DNA of 64,000 nt from Rhizobium leguminosarum (GCF_017876795.1 NZ_JAGIOR010000001.1:4428501-4492500); one strand, 5' to 3'. Numbered from the stretch's first letter, positions 34,527-45,104 are shown. Made by a program: numbers and translations. Notes: generated by a model not told the origin, from the letters alone.

Positions 34527-37500
34527 TCAGGCAATCTCGCGCAGGCGTTCGGCGGTCTGCAGGTCGACGGAGACGAGGGTGGAGACGCCCTGCTCGGCCA
34601 TGGTGACGCCGAAGAGGCGGTTCATGCGGGCCATGGTGATCGGATTGTGGGTGATGATGACGAAGCGGGTTTCGGTGGAAGCCGCCATTTCGTCCATCAG
34701 GTTGCAGTAGCGCTCGACATTGTGGTCGTCGAGCGGCGCGTCGACTTCGTCGAGCACGCAGATCGGCGCCGGATTGGTCAGGAAGACGGCAAAGATCAGC
34801 GCCATCGCCGTCAGCGCCTGTTCGCCGCCGGACAGCAGCGTCATGGTCTGCGGCTTCTTGCCGGGCGGCCGCGCCAAGATTTCGAGGCCGGCCTCCAGCG
34901 GATCGTCGGATTCGATCAGCTGCAGCTCGGCGGTGCCGCCGCCGAAAAGATGGGTGAACAGCCGCTGGAACTGGGCATTGACGATGTCGAAGGCGGCGAT
35001 CAGCCGTTCGCGGCCCTCGCGGTTGAGGCTCTGGATGGCGCCGCGCAGCTTGCGGATCGCGTCGATGACGTCGTCGCGTTCCCTGATCAGCGCTTCGAGC
35101 TTGTCGCTCAGTTCTTTCTGCTCCTCGTCGGCGCGCAGGTTGACGGCGCCGAGCCGCTCGCGCTCGATCCGCAGACGCTCCAGCTCGCGCTCGACCTCGC
35201 GGGGATCGGGAAGCGCCTGCATGGCCGGACGCCCGGTCAGCTGCAGTGCCTCGTGCGGGGCGACATTCAGGACCTCGCGGATGCGGCTTTCGCTTTCCTG
35301 GCGCTTTTCGCGGGCGGAAACCAGGCGCTCCTCGGCGCGGCCGCGGCGTTCACGGCATTCGGCAAGTTCGGACAGCGCGGTCGTCGCCTTGTGGTCGGCC
35401 TCGCGCTGGATGCGTTCGGCCTCGGCCAAGAGATCGCCGGCGTTGCGGCGCGCCTCTTCGGCCTTCTGCAATTCGCTCATCAAAGCCCGGCGCTTGTCGT
35501 CGAATTCGTCCGGCGCCAATTCCAGTTCGGCTGCCTCTTCGCGCGCCTCTTCCTCGCGCTCGCGCAGCGTGGCGACATGATCTTCGCCGCTTGCCGCCCG
35601 CTGGCGCCAGGTCTCGCGCTCCTGGCCGATTGCGATGATGCGGCGCTGGCGGGCTTCGTTTTCCCGCGCCAGGCTTTCATGGCGGGCGCGGCTTTCGGCC
35701 AGCGCGCCGCGATCGGTCGCCACCTCCGCCTGCTGGAAGCGCAGCCGCTCGTCGATCGCAGTGAGGTCGGGCGCGTCCTCCAGCTCGATGCGGGCATTTT
35801 CTTCCTGGATGGCGATTTCCTCCACCTGCGCGCCCAGCTGGCTGACGGCCTCGCTGACGACATCGCGGCGGCGGATCAGATCGCCGGAGGCCCGTTCGGC
35901 GGCGACAAGCGCGTCGCGCGCTTCGGCGAGATGACGGGCCGACAGCCGGCTCATGTCACGGGCCTCGCCAAGCCGGCTTTCCTCGCCGCGGATCGCATCA
36001 GCGGCGGCGGCCTGCCGCTCCTCGGCTTCGGCAAGCACGTCGCGGGCAAGGGCCGCCTCGCCTTCGAGCTCCGTCAGGCGGTTCTTCTGGGCAAGGCGCA
36101 GGGCTGCAGCGCTCGGGGCGTCGGCACCGGTCACGTGGCCATCCCAGCGATAGACGGCGCCGTCCTTCGTCACCAGCCGCTGGCCGGGCTGCAGCGCCGC
36201 CATCAGGCGCTCGGCATCCCCCGCCCCGACCAGGCCGATCTGGCGCAGGCGGCGGGTAAGTGCGGCGGGCGCGCTGATATGGGCAAGCAGCGGCGTGACG
36301 CCGGATGGCAGTGCCGGGTCGCCGGCGCCATCACCATTATCAGACCAATGGGCCGGGGCCTCGGCATCGAGCGGCGATTCCAGATCGTCGCCGAGGGCGG
36401 CACCCAATGCGGTTTCGAAGCCGCGATCGACCTTCAGCTCATCGGCAACCGGCGGGAATTTGCCGGCGGCGGCACCCGCGGCGAGCATGCGGGAAATAGT
36501 GCGAGCTTCGGTTTCCAGCGCATTGAGGTTCGAGCGGGCATGTTCGACCGGGGCGCGCGCCAGCGCCTCGGTCTGGCGGGCGGCGGCAAGCGCTTGCTCG
36601 ACGACCTGGACGGCGGCGTCGGCGTCGGCCAGCGCGATTTCGCCGGCCTCGACGATGGCGCGTTTTTCATCCGGGTCAGGCAGGCCGGCGATCTTTTCGC
36701 CGATCGTTGAGAATTCGCGGTTGGCCTCATCCATCTGGCGTTCGAGGCGCATGCGTCGGTCGGCGAGATCGCGGATGGCGCGCTCCAGCTGGTTGCGGCC
36801 GGCAGCGGCCTCGGCGCGCTCGGCGGTCAGCTGGGTGAAGATGCGCTCGCTGTCGGCAAGTTTTGCCGCTGCTTCCTCGAAGGCTTCGCGGGTTTCCTCG
36901 GCATAACGGCCGGAATCGGCCAGCACTTCGGAAATCTCGGCCTCTTCGGCATCGAGCCTTGCCAGGATGACGGCATTGTCGGCGACCAGCCGCTCCTCAC
37001 GGCGGATATCCTCGCCAAGCTGGGCGAGACGGCGGGTCAGCTCGTCGCGGCGGCGCAGAATGCGGCCGGCATCCTCCTCCAGCTGGCTTCGGGCGATCTG
37101 CAACCGCTGCAGGGCGGCGGCGGCGCGCGCCTCGCCCTCGCGCAGTTCCGGCAGCTTCAGGCTGGCGATGCCTTGGTTCTTGGCCGCCTCCATCTGGGCC
37201 TGCGCCTTTTCGGCAACGACTGATGTCGCCTGGTTCAGCGCGCTGTCGGCCTCGGCCTCGGCTTCCTTGGCCTGCACCCAGCGGATGTGCAAGAGCATCG
37301 CCTCGCGGGCGCGGATATCGGCAGACAGCGTCTTGAAGCGGTTTGCCTGGCGGGCCTGCCGCTTCAGGCTCTCGATCTGGCTTTCGAGCTGCGAGGTGAC
37401 GTCGTCGAGACGCTCGAGATTGCCCTCGGCGGCGCGCAGCCGCAGTTCGGCCTCGTGGCGGCGGGAATGCAGGCCTGAAATGCCGGCCGCCTCTTCCAGC

Positions 37501-37988
37501 AGCTGGCGGCGGGCCTGCGGCTTTGCCTGGATCAGTTCGCCAATCCGCCCCTGCCCGACCATCGACGGCGAACGGGCGCCAGTGGAGGCATCGGCAAACA
37601 GCAGCTGCACGTCCTTGGCGCGGCTTTCCTTGCCGTTGATGCGGTAGAGCGAACCCTGTTCACGCTCGATCCGGCGGGTGACCTGGATCTCGTCGCTGTC
37701 GTTGAAAGCGGCCGGCGCGGTGCGCTCGCCATTGTCGAGGTAGAGCGCCACTTCGGCAGTGTTGCGCGCCGGGCGGTTTCCCGAGCCCGAAAAAATCACG
37801 TCGTCCATGCCGGAGGCGCGCATGTTCTTGTAGGAATTCTCGCCCATCACCCAGCGCAGCGCCTCGACGAGGTTCGACTTGCCGCAGCCGTTCGGGCCGA
37901 CGACGCCGGTCAGCCCCCGCTCGATGATGAATTCCGTCGGCTCGACGAAGGATTTGAAGCCGACCAGGCGCAGCTTGTTGAACTTCAT
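34527..37988 (-). CDS. smc: Chromosome segregation ATPase SMC
   Basis: An 1153-residue SMC protein. The N-terminal Walker A is GPNGCGKSNL (about 32-41). Long coiled coils surround a hinge (about 490-640, GFETALGAALGDDLESPL), and the C-terminal head has the signature LSGGEQALTAMAL followed by CVLDEVDAPLDDHN (Walker B). With ScpA and ScpB it forms the condensin that aligns replicated chromosome arms. The Q-loop and length are normal. It lies 102 bases after the DsbA-like gene on the same strand, an order kept in many rhizobia. Confidence 0.98.
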   Translation of the reverse strand: MKFNKLRLVGFKSFVEPTEFIIERGLTGVVGPNGCGKSNLVEALRWVMGENSYKNMRASGMDDVIFSGSGNRPARNTAEVALYLDNGERTAPAAFNDSDEIQVTRRIEREQGSLYRINGKESRAKDVQLLFADASTGARSPSMVGQGRIGELIQAKPQARRQLLEEAAGISGLHSRRHEAELRLRAAEGNLERLDDVTSQLESQIESLKRQARQANRFKTLSADIRAREAMLLHIRWVQAKEAEAEADSALNQATSVVAEKAQAQMEAAKNQGIASLKLPELREGEARAAAALQRLQIARSQLEEDAGRILRRRDELTRRLAQLGEDIRREERLVADNAVILARLDAEEAEISEVLADSGRYAEETREAFEEAAAKLADSERIFTQLTAERAEAAAGRNQLERAIRDLADRRMRLERQMDEANREFSTIGEKIAGLPDPDEKRAIVEAGEIALADADAAVQVVEQALAAARQTEALARAPVEHARSNLNALETEARTISRMLAAGAAAGKFPPVADELKVDRGFETALGAALGDDLESPLDAEAPAHWSDNGDGAGDPALPSGVTPLLAHISAPAALTRRLRQIGLVGAGDAERLMAALQPGQRLVTKDGAVYRWDGHVTGADAPSAAALRLAQKNRLTELEGEAALARDVLAEAEERQAAAADAIRGEESRLGEARDMSRLSARHLAEARDALVAAERASGDLIRRRDVVSEAVSQLGAQVEEIAIQEENARIELEDAPDLTAIDERLRFQQAEVATDRGALAESRARHESLARENEARQRRIIAIGQERETWRQRAASGEDHVATLREREEEAREEAAELELAPDEFDDKRRALMSELQKAEEARRNAGDLLAEAERIQREADHKATTALSELAECRERRGRAEERLVSAREKRQESESRIREVLNVAPHEALQLTGRPAMQALPDPREVERELERLRIERERLGAVNLRADEEQKELSDKLEALIRERDDVIDAIRKLRGAIQSLNREGRERLIAAFDIVNAQFQRLFTHLFGGGTAELQLIESDDPLEAGLEILARPPGKKPQTMTLLSGGEQALTAMALIFAVFLTNPAPICVLDEVDAPLDDHNVERYCNLMDEMAASTETRFVIITHNPITMARMNRLFGVTMAEQGVSTLVSVDLQTAERLREIA

Positions 37989-38090
37989 GCAGAAGCTCCG
38001 CGGCGCTCAGAGGGCTTGGAGCCGCACCGCAGCCACAAAAAAACGGGCGCACGGCTTTCACCGTCGCCCGTCGTCGTCAAACGGTTCGGT

Positions 38091-38861
38091 TCAGAGCAGA
38101 CTGTCGATGAGCCCCGACAAGGTTTCAACCGGCATGTCTCCAGAGTAGCGCTTGCCATTGATGAGGAAAGTCGGCGTGGCGTTGACGCCGAAATCCTTGG
38201 AACCTCTTTCCCGCACGGCGTTCACTTCATCCAGAAGCTTCTGGTTCGTCAAGCATTTCGTGAAGCTATCCTCAGTAAATCCGGCCAGCTTCGACATCTG
38301 CAGCAATGCGCTACGGCCGTCATCGGCGGCGGCCCAGACCTGCTGCTGCTTGAACAGCATCGAAACCATCGGGAAATACTGCTCCGGCGTGCTCAGTTGC
38401 TCCGGATTGGCGGCGCTGCAGCGGGCGAGCATGAAGGCGGCGGCGGCGCGCGGGTCGAAGGGGAATTCACGGATGATGAACTGCACCTTGCCGGCGTCGA
38501 CATATTTCTGCTTGATCGCATCGAAAGTGGTGTTGTGGAAATGGGCGCAATGCGGGCAGGTCATCGACATGTATTCGACGATCTTGACCGGGGCGTCATC
38601 CTTCCCCAGCGCCATCTCAGGCAGCGGGCCGGGCTTCAGCACTGCGGCCATGTCGACATCGCCATCGGACTGCGGCGTTTCGGCCGGCGATGTCGCCGCC
38701 GTCTGGATGGTGTCGACATTGGTGCCGTCGGCCAGGGTCTTGCCGGAGGACGAAGCATCGGCAGCGTCCTTGCTGTCGTTGCAGGCGACAAGCGCTGCGG
38801 CAGCTGCGGCGATGGCGATCCCACCCAGAAGGCGGCGTTTCGTCAGTTGCATTTCGGACAT
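38091..38861 (-). CDS. DsbA-family thiol-disulfide lipoprotein
   Basis: A 256-residue protein from ATG 38861 (GGGGAA 9 bases upstream; ATG 38867 is the other option). The N-terminus has KRR, an Ala-rich hydrophobic run and lipobox LVAC, so the protein is anchored on the periplasmic side. An acidic linker precedes a thioredoxin-fold domain with the CPHC active site (SMTCPHCAHFH) and the cis-Pro loop GVNATPTFLING. It is of the DsbA/BdbD type that oxidises or isomerises disulfides in exported proteins. The neighbouring mutY, DUF721 and smc genes are its usual neighbours in rhizobia. Confidence 0.92.
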   Translation of the reverse strand: MSEMQLTKRRLLGGIAIAAAAAALVACNDSKDAADASSSGKTLADGTNVDTIQTAATSPAETPQSDGDVDMAAVLKPGPLPEMALGKDDAPVKIVEYMSMTCPHCAHFHNTTFDAIKQKYVDAGKVQFIIREFPFDPRAAAAFMLARCSAANPEQLSTPEQYFPMVSMLFKQQQVWAAADDGRSALLQMSKLAGFTEDSFTKCLTNQKLLDEVNAVRERGSKDFGVNATPTFLINGKRYSGDMPVETLSGLIDSLL

Positions 38862-38939
38862 CTGCATGGGTTCCCCATAAGCAATGAGAGTGACGGCATG
38901 ACTGTGCGATATAACGGCTGGCGGCCGCTCACAAGCCAC

Positions 38940-39385
38940 GGTTCACCAACTTCCTTCAAAGAATTGTGACCGTGATGGGACCGCCAGCCAAAATTGCGAT
39001 CGGTGCGCTTGCGGATTTCATCGATAGACATCGCGGCGATTGCCAATCCGCACATGCCCAAGCTTCTAAAGCTCATTGCTCGGCGGCTCGGTGAAACTCA
39101 ATTCTCCATGCCATGACGCGTCACCAGCTCCGGTCCCTCGGATACGCATGCGTATTTTCGAGGGGCTCAAAGTAATGGGAGCAGAGTGCTGGTGCATGGA
39201 TGCTCGGGTCAAGCCCGAGCACGACGGAGGGCTGGGTAGGCTTCTCGAAATACAGCGACAGGTGAAGAGATAGGCGGCACTGGCGCTTCCAGCCTGTTGC
39301 CCTCCTCAATCTCCGTCATCCCAGGCCTTGAGCCTGGGATCCATGGCCCCGCTGATGGATGCCGCATGGATCGCGAAAACCCGCG
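38940..39385. other. Intergenic region with two palindromes
   Basis: No gene supported. TGCTCGGG TCAAG CCCGAGCA (39201-39221) and TCCCAGGC CTTGA GCCTGGGA (39319-39339) are perfect 8-base stems with 5-base loops. Both are of a kind widely scattered between rhizobial genes. Confidence 0.55.
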
Positions 39386-39883
39386 CTAGCGCCCACTCCC
39401 CCGCTTGCCCATCACCGCGGTCCCTAAGCGCTGGATTGCCTGGCGCAGTTTGTCGCCCTCGATGCCTTCCATCATGCCTTCGAGCTTGCGGGCGGCTTCG
39501 CCTTTCAGCGGCGGCGGGGTGCGGGAGCGGCGGGCGGGGTTTGAGACCGGCTTCTGGACGATGCGGATCTGGTGGACGGCGGCGAAGCCGAAGAAGCTGT
39601 TGATGCGCTGGATGAGTTCGCCCTGGGCATGGGTGAGGAAAAGTGCGCGCGCGCCTTCGCAGGCGATCGTCAGCACGCCCGGGCGGAAGCCGCCGGCCTC
39701 ATTGCCGCCGCGGGCCCAGGCGATCTTTTCCGGCCGGGTGCAATCGGCGAAATCCTCGCCGGCGATTTCGCTCCACGAACCGAGCAGCGCCGTATTGATG
39801 CCGGCGCGGCGCGCCAGGACGGGATCGATCAGCCCGTTCGCCAGCTCGGAGATCTGCTTTGCACCTTTGCGTGGATAACTCAT
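39386..39883 (-). CDS. DUF721 (DciA-like) protein
   Basis: 165 residues from ATG 39883; the frame extends much further upstream but only as antisense of mutY. The domain has ISELANGLIDPVLARRAG, LLGSWSEIAGEDFADCTRP, GVLTIACEGARALFLTHAQGELIQRINSF, which is the DUF721 pattern shared with DciA, the loader of the replicative helicase. The C-terminal tail is basic (RRSRTPPPLKG). A role with DnaB is plausible but not shown. Divergent from mutY, 108 bases apart. Confidence 0.88.
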   Translation of the reverse strand: MSYPRKGAKQISELANGLIDPVLARRAGINTALLGSWSEIAGEDFADCTRPEKIAWARGGNEAGGFRPGVLTIACEGARALFLTHAQGELIQRINSFFGFAAVHQIRIVQKPVSNPARRSRTPPPLKGEAARKLEGMMEGIEGDKLRQAIQRLGTAVMGKRGSGR

Positions 39884-39991
39884 CGAAACCCTTGGACGCC
39901 TCTGCCAATCGCACAGGCAATTTGCATCACCGGCTTGATCGCGCGGCATTGCTTCGCCAAGTATAGGCACTTCCCCCGATCCCGGCAAATC

Positions 39992-41095
39992 ATGACGATC
40001 ACGAAACCCGACACGCCCTCCGCAAAGCCCCTGCTCGACTGGTACGACCGCCACCACCGCGACCTGCCCTGGCGTATCTCGCCCGGCATGGCGGCCGGCG
40101 GCATCAAACCCGATCCCTATCGCGTCTGGCTGTCCGAGGTGATGCTGCAGCAGACGACGGTGCAGGCGGTCAAACCCTATTTCTCCAGGTTTCTCGAACG
40201 CTGGCCTGCGGTGACCGATCTTGCCGCGGCCGAAAACGACGCGGTGATGGCCGCCTGGGCGGGGCTTGGCTATTATGCGCGGGCCCGCAACCTGAAGAAA
40301 TGCGCCGAAGCGGTGGCGAAAGAGCATGGCGGCATCTTTCCCGATACCGAAGAAGGGCTCAAATCCCTGCCCGGGATCGGCGACTATACGGCAGCGGCCG
40401 TCGCCGCCATCGCCTTCAACCGGCAGGCGGCTGTCATGGACGGCAATGTCGAGCGGGTGATCTCCAGGCTCTATGCGATCGACACGCCGCTTCCCGTGGG
40501 AAAACCACTGATGAAGCAGAAGGTGGCGTTGCTGACGCCGGCTCTGCGGCCCGGCGATTTTGCCCAGGCGATGATGGATCTCGGCGCGACGATCTGCACG
40601 CCGAAGCGGCCGGCCTGTTCGCTCTGTCCGTTCCGCGGCGCCTGCGAGGCGCTGAGGCTTTCCGACCCCGAGCTCTTTCCGGTCAAGGCGGCAAAGAAGG
40701 AAAAGCCGGTGCGGCAGGGCGCGGCCTTCATCGCAGTGACTGGCGATGGCGAGATCCTGCTGCGACGGCGCATCGACAGCGGCCTGCTCGGCGGCATGAC
40801 CGAGGTGCCGACAACGGCCTGGACGGCACGGCTCGACGGCGAGACCTCGGCTGCGGCCGCGCCTTTCGATGCGGCTTGGCAGGCCTGCGGCACCGTCATC
40901 CATGTCTTCACCCATTTCGAGCTCCGGCTGTCGATCTGGCGGGCGGCGATCGCCGGCAAGCCAAAAACGAATGTCAGCCCGAATGACGAATGGTGGGAGC
41001 CGGTTACAAATCTTGAAGCGCAGGCCTTACCCACGATCATGAAAAAAGCGATCGCAGCGGCTATTCCTCGCGCGTTCAAAACATCCAAGGGATGA
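39992..41095 (+). CDS. mutY: A/G-specific adenine DNA glycosylase
   Basis: A 367-residue MutY, which removes adenine mispaired with 8-oxoguanine. Seen: LSEVMLQQTTV with the catalytic Glu, the helix-hairpin-helix LPGIGDYTAAAV, VMDGNVERV with the catalytic Asp, the iron-sulfur loop C-x6-C-x2-C-x5-C (CTPKRPACSLCPFRGAC), and a C-terminal NUDIX-like domain (LLRRRIDSGLLGGMTEVPT, HVFTHFELRL). ATG 39992 is the first start in the domain frame. The HAD gene follows immediately, so they are probably one operon. Confidence 0.97.
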   Translation: MTITKPDTPSAKPLLDWYDRHHRDLPWRISPGMAAGGIKPDPYRVWLSEVMLQQTTVQAVKPYFSRFLERWPAVTDLAAAENDAVMAAWAGLGYYARARNLKKCAEAVAKEHGGIFPDTEEGLKSLPGIGDYTAAAVAAIAFNRQAAVMDGNVERVISRLYAIDTPLPVGKPLMKQKVALLTPALRPGDFAQAMMDLGATICTPKRPACSLCPFRGACEALRLSDPELFPVKAAKKEKPVRQGAAFIAVTGDGEILLRRRIDSGLLGGMTEVPTTAWTARLDGETSAAAAPFDAAWQACGTVIHVFTHFELRLSIWRAAIAGKPKTNVSPNDEWWEPVTNLEAQALPTIMKKAIAAAIPRAFKTSKG

Positions 41096-41097
41096 CC

Positions 41098-41712
41098 ATG
41101 ACCACCGAGATAAAGCATATTGTTTTCGACATCGGCAAAGTCCTTATTCATTACGATCCGCATCTTGCCTTCAGCCGCCTCATTCCTGATGAGACCGAGC
41201 GCAATTGGTTCTTCGCCAATATCTGCACCCATGACTGGAACATCGAGCAGGATCGCGGCCGCACATGGGCGGAGGCCGAAGCGCTGCTGATTAAAGAGCA
41301 CCCTGCCCGCGAAGAGCATATCCGCGCCTTCCGCAAATATTGGCACGAGATGGTGCCGCACGCCTATGACGACAGCGTCGCGATCATGGAAGGGCCGATC
41401 GCCGAAGGGCGCGACGTGACGATGCTGACCAACTTCGCCTCCGACACCTTTCGCGAGGCGCAGCAGCGTTTCCCCTTTCTCACCAAACCGCGCGGCGTCA
41501 CCGTTTCCGGCGATGTCGGTCTGATCAAGCCGGATCTGGCCATCTACGAGAGCCATACGAAGAGCTTCGGCCTCGATCCCAAGGCGACGATCTTCATCGA
41601 CGACGCGCCGGTCAATGTCGACGGCGCCAAGGCCTTCGGCTGGAATGCGGTGCTGTTTTCGGGTGCCGACAAGCTGCGCAGCGATCTCGCCGCTTACGGA
41701 TTGAAGGTCTGA
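41098..41712 (+). CDS. HAD-superfamily hydrolase (subfamily IA)
   Basis: Motif I is VFDIGKVLIHYD (nucleophile Asp, with Gly where most have the second Asp, as in YihX-type phosphatases), motif II is MLTNFAS, motif III KPDLAIYE and motif IV FIDDAPVNVDGA. ATG 41098 is preferred because AAGGG lies 7 bases before it; ATG 41092 overlapping the mutY stop is also possible. It probably dephosphorylates a small phosphate ester, identity unknown. It sits between mutY and the SnoaL gene in a tight run. Confidence 0.88.
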   Translation: MTTEIKHIVFDIGKVLIHYDPHLAFSRLIPDETERNWFFANICTHDWNIEQDRGRTWAEAEALLIKEHPAREEHIRAFRKYWHEMVPHAYDDSVAIMEGPIAEGRDVTMLTNFASDTFREAQQRFPFLTKPRGVTVSGDVGLIKPDLAIYESHTKSFGLDPKATIFIDDAPVNVDGAKAFGWNAVLFSGADKLRSDLAAYGLKV

Positions 41713-41716
41713 CCCC

Positions 41717-42082
41717 ATGGCTTTCGACCCAGCAGGGGAAATCGACCGCTTTCACGCCGCCATCAACGCGCTGGATTTCCCGGCGATCGAGGCCTATTTC
41801 GCCGAAGACGCGACCTATGTCTCGAACGGCGTCGGCAGTCTTGCCGGGCGGACCGAGATCATGGCCGCCTTCCGGAAGTATTTCGACGATTACCCCGATC
41901 AGACGGCGGAAAATTCGCTGGTGGAGACACTGACACCGCTGTCCGGCCGGGCCGTCTGGTCGCTGCGCGCCACTCATAGCAAAACGGGCAAGCCGCTGAT
42001 CCGCGACGGTGAGGAGACGATCACCTTCAACGAGGAAGGCCGCATCACCCGCGTCGACGTCACCGATTACAAGGATTTCTGA
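41717..42082 (+). CDS. SnoaL/NTF2-like protein, 121 residues
   Basis: A small cone-shaped alpha+beta barrel protein: DRFHAAINALDFPAIEAYFAEDATYVS is the usual first helix-strand region, and ITFNEEGRITRVDVTDYKDF the last strands. Family members are isomerases, hydrolases or ligand-binding proteins; nothing selects one here. GAAGG lies upstream of ATG 41717, 4 bases after the HAD stop. A strong terminator follows. Confidence 0.82.
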   Translation: MAFDPAGEIDRFHAAINALDFPAIEAYFAEDATYVSNGVGSLAGRTEIMAAFRKYFDDYPDQTAENSLVETLTPLSGRAVWSLRATHSKTGKPLIRDGEETITFNEEGRITRVDVTDYKDF

Positions 42083-42107
42083 TTACCGCATTCCCCAGCT
42101 CAAATAG

Positions 42108-42142
42108 AAGACGCCCGGGGTTCGAACCCCGGGCGCCTTGGA
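42108..42142. terminator. Bidirectional terminator between convergent genes
   Basis: GCCCGGGG TTCGAA CCCCGGGC (42113-42134) is a perfect stem, extended by GAAG/CTTC-like flanks. It lies between the rightward mutY run and leftward ccrM. Confidence 0.8.
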
Positions 42143-42192
42143 CTTCTTCCGCAACTGGAGGGAAACCGGAAGAAGGTATTTCGATCCGCCGG

Positions 42193-42238
42193 AGCATGAT
42201 GCCGAAAAGTGTAAACGGTTTTCGGACGACATCATGCT
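42193..42238. repeat. AGCATGATG-type palindromic repeat, copy 2
   Basis: Nearly identical to 29387-29437: AGCATGATG, CCGAAAAGTGTAA, CGGTTTTCGGACGACATCATGCT. It is placed 25 bases from the ccrM stop. Confidence 0.85.
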
Positions 42239-42262
42239 GCAGTTCTCTGATTTGGGTGCTGC

Positions 42263-43429
<1,167 letters not shown>

Positions 43430-43541
43430 TCATACGCTTGACGCTTAACTCTCCGTTATGGTTACCCAACTTCGTTACCAAAGCCTGAAGCGGCGGCCGA
43501 TTTCGGGAATTTATTGCGGATGATATCGCCCCTGGCCCTCC

Positions 43542-43892
43542 TCACGCCGCATCGTGAACGCTACGGCTATCCGCCGGCGCCCCGTCGCGTTCGAACATGC
43601 CGTAATCGCGCACGACGCTGGCGATCCGCAGGCGGTAATCGGCAAAAATGCCGCCGCGGCCGGCCTGTTGGGCTGCCCGGTGAGCCTCGAGGTTGCGCCA
43701 TTCCTTGACCGCCGCCTCGTCGCGGAAGAAGGACAGCGACAGCAGCTTGCCGCGTGTGGTCAGGCTCTCGAAACGCTCGATCGAGATGAAGCCGTCGATC
43801 TTTTCGAGTTCGGCGCGCAGCTCGCCGGCGAGATCGAGATATTTATGGCGCTCGCCCATATAGGGCACGACTTCGAAGATGACGGCGATCAT
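43542..43892 (-). CDS. Antibiotic-biosynthesis-monooxygenase (ABM) domain protein
   Basis: A 116-residue dimeric alpha+beta barrel of the ABM type: MIAVIFEVVPY at the start, LEKIDGFISIERFES, and LLSLSFFRDEAAVKEWRNLEAHRAAQQ, followed by a DYRLRIASVVRDYGM end. Such proteins degrade reactive small molecules or haem, or act as plain binding proteins. It is the second gene of a pair, its ATG overlapping the upstream stop by 4 bases. Confidence 0.87.
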   Translation of the reverse strand: MIAVIFEVVPYMGERHKYLDLAGELRAELEKIDGFISIERFESLTTRGKLLSLSFFRDEAAVKEWRNLEAHRAAQQAGRGGIFADYRLRIASVVRDYGMFERDGAPADSRSVHDAA

Positions 43893-44218
43893 GGCAGCAC
43901 CAGCTTGGCGTGAGGGGCGGAGACGTTTTTCAGGAAGATGCGATCCTCTTTCAGGATGAAGCTTTCGCGTCTGGCGAATTCGTAATTCTCGCGGCCGAGC
44001 GGATCGGCGGCCAGCCTGGCGCGATAGGCCTCATAGGCGGCGAGGCTTTCGATGTTGTAGACGCCGTAGGCCGTCGTCGCCGATCCCTCGTGCGGGCCGA
44101 AATAGCCGATCAGATCGGCGCCATTCCTTGGGATCGCCTGGCCCCAATTGCGGGCATATTCGGCGAAGGCCTCTTTCTTGAACGGGTCGATCTGATAGCG
44201 GATGAAGCAGGTAATCAT
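43889..44218 (-). CDS. NIPSNAP-family protein, 109 residues
   Basis: ATG 44218 has AAAAAGGAG 6 bases upstream. Sequence FIRYQIDPFKKEAFAEYARNW and DLIGYFGPHEGS is the NIPSNAP signature, a dimeric ferredoxin-like barrel related to ABM proteins. Function is unknown in bacteria. It is first in a two-gene leftward operon with the ABM gene and divergent from an ArsR-type regulator, which probably controls it. Confidence 0.9.
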   Translation of the reverse strand: MITCFIRYQIDPFKKEAFAEYARNWGQAIPRNGADLIGYFGPHEGSATTAYGVYNIESLAAYEAYRARLAADPLGRENYEFARRESFILKEDRIFLKNVSAPHAKLVLP

Positions 44219-44268
44219 CGGTTTCTCCTTTTTGCTTGCCCGTTTTCGCACATTGCCTGACGGCGATG

Positions 44269-44286
44269 CTTCGGTTACGATCGAAG
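44269..44286. promoter_or_regulatory. Possible operator between NIPSNAP and ArsR-like genes
   Basis: CTTCG and CGAAG separated by eight bases in the 69-base divergent gap, directly before the regulator start. It is a plausible autoregulatory site for the winged-helix regulator; sequence evidence only. Confidence 0.3.
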
Positions 44287-44287
44287 T

Positions 44288-44974
44288 ATGAAAGAAGGTC
44301 CTGACATTGCCCAGATCGGCGCGCTCATCGGCGATCCCGCCCGTGCCAACATGCTGGCGGCACTGACCGGCGGCCGGGCGCTGACGGCGACCGAGCTTGC
44401 CGGCGTCGGCGGCATCACCGTGCAGACGGCAAGCACGCATCTTGCCAAACTCGAAGCCGGCGGCCTGCTTGCCCAGCGAAAGCAGGGGCGCCACCGCTAT
44501 TTCACGCTGGCCGACGAGGCCGTTGCCCGGCTGATCGAGAGCATGATGGGTTTTGCCGCCGGACGCGGGCATCTGCGCCACCAGCCGGGGCCGAAAGAGC
44601 CGGCGCTGCGCAAGGCGCGTATCTGCTACGATCATCTCGCCGGCGATTACGGCGTGCGCATGCTCGACAGCCTGATTGCTTCAGGCTCGATCGACGCGGT
44701 CGGAGACGGGTTGGCGCTGACCGAAAAGGGCGAAAGCGATCTCAAATGCATCGGCATCGATGTCGGCGACCTGAAATCGTCGCGCCGGCCGCTCTGCCGC
44801 TCTTGCCTCGACTGGAGCGAAAGGCGAGCGCACCTCGCCGGCAGCCTCGGCAAGGCGCTGCTGTCGAGTTTCCTCGACAAAAGCTGGGCGCGGCGCACGG
44901 CCGAAAGCCGCTCGATCCTCTTTACCCCTGAAGGCGATCGGCAATTTCTACTGCTTTTCCCGATCGATGCGTAG
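44288..44974 (+). CDS. ArsR-type winged-helix transcriptional regulator, 228 residues
   Basis: The N-terminal 90 residues form an ArsR winged helix (IGALIGDPARANMLAALTGG, LTATELAGVGGITVQTASTHLAKLEAGGLLAQRKQGRHRYFTL). The C-terminal 130 residues are a second domain found in a group of longer ArsR proteins (KARICYDHLAGDYGVRMLDSL, RPLCRSCLDWSERRAHLAGSLGKAL) with two nearby Cys that might sense metal or oxidation. It is divergent from the NIPSNAP-ABM operon and probably represses it. No strong ribosome site at ATG 44288. Confidence 0.87.
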   Translation: MKEGPDIAQIGALIGDPARANMLAALTGGRALTATELAGVGGITVQTASTHLAKLEAGGLLAQRKQGRHRYFTLADEAVARLIESMMGFAAGRGHLRHQPGPKEPALRKARICYDHLAGDYGVRMLDSLIASGSIDAVGDGLALTEKGESDLKCIGIDVGDLKSSRRPLCRSCLDWSERRAHLAGSLGKALLSSFLDKSWARRTAESRSILFTPEGDRQFLLLFPIDA

Positions 44975-45104
44975 GTTCGCTGCGGGTCTGCAAAAACGTC
45001 CAGCGCCGTTTCGGCTGGTGCTGTCCCAAGTGTGTGTGGTTTTCGGATGACATCTGCTCTAACTCTTTGAATGAGCGCGGCATTCGGTTCTCGGCCGGCC
45101 GGGC

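Noticed and set aside
34506..36710. A 734-residue open frame on the plus strand
   Set aside because: It is the antisense of smc; the composition is dominated by mirror-image codon bias and it has no domain motifs.
42108..42142. A GGGGTTCGAACCCC sequence resembling a tRNA T-arm
   Set aside because: There is no acceptor, D or anticodon arm around it; it is a perfect palindrome between convergent genes and fits a terminator.
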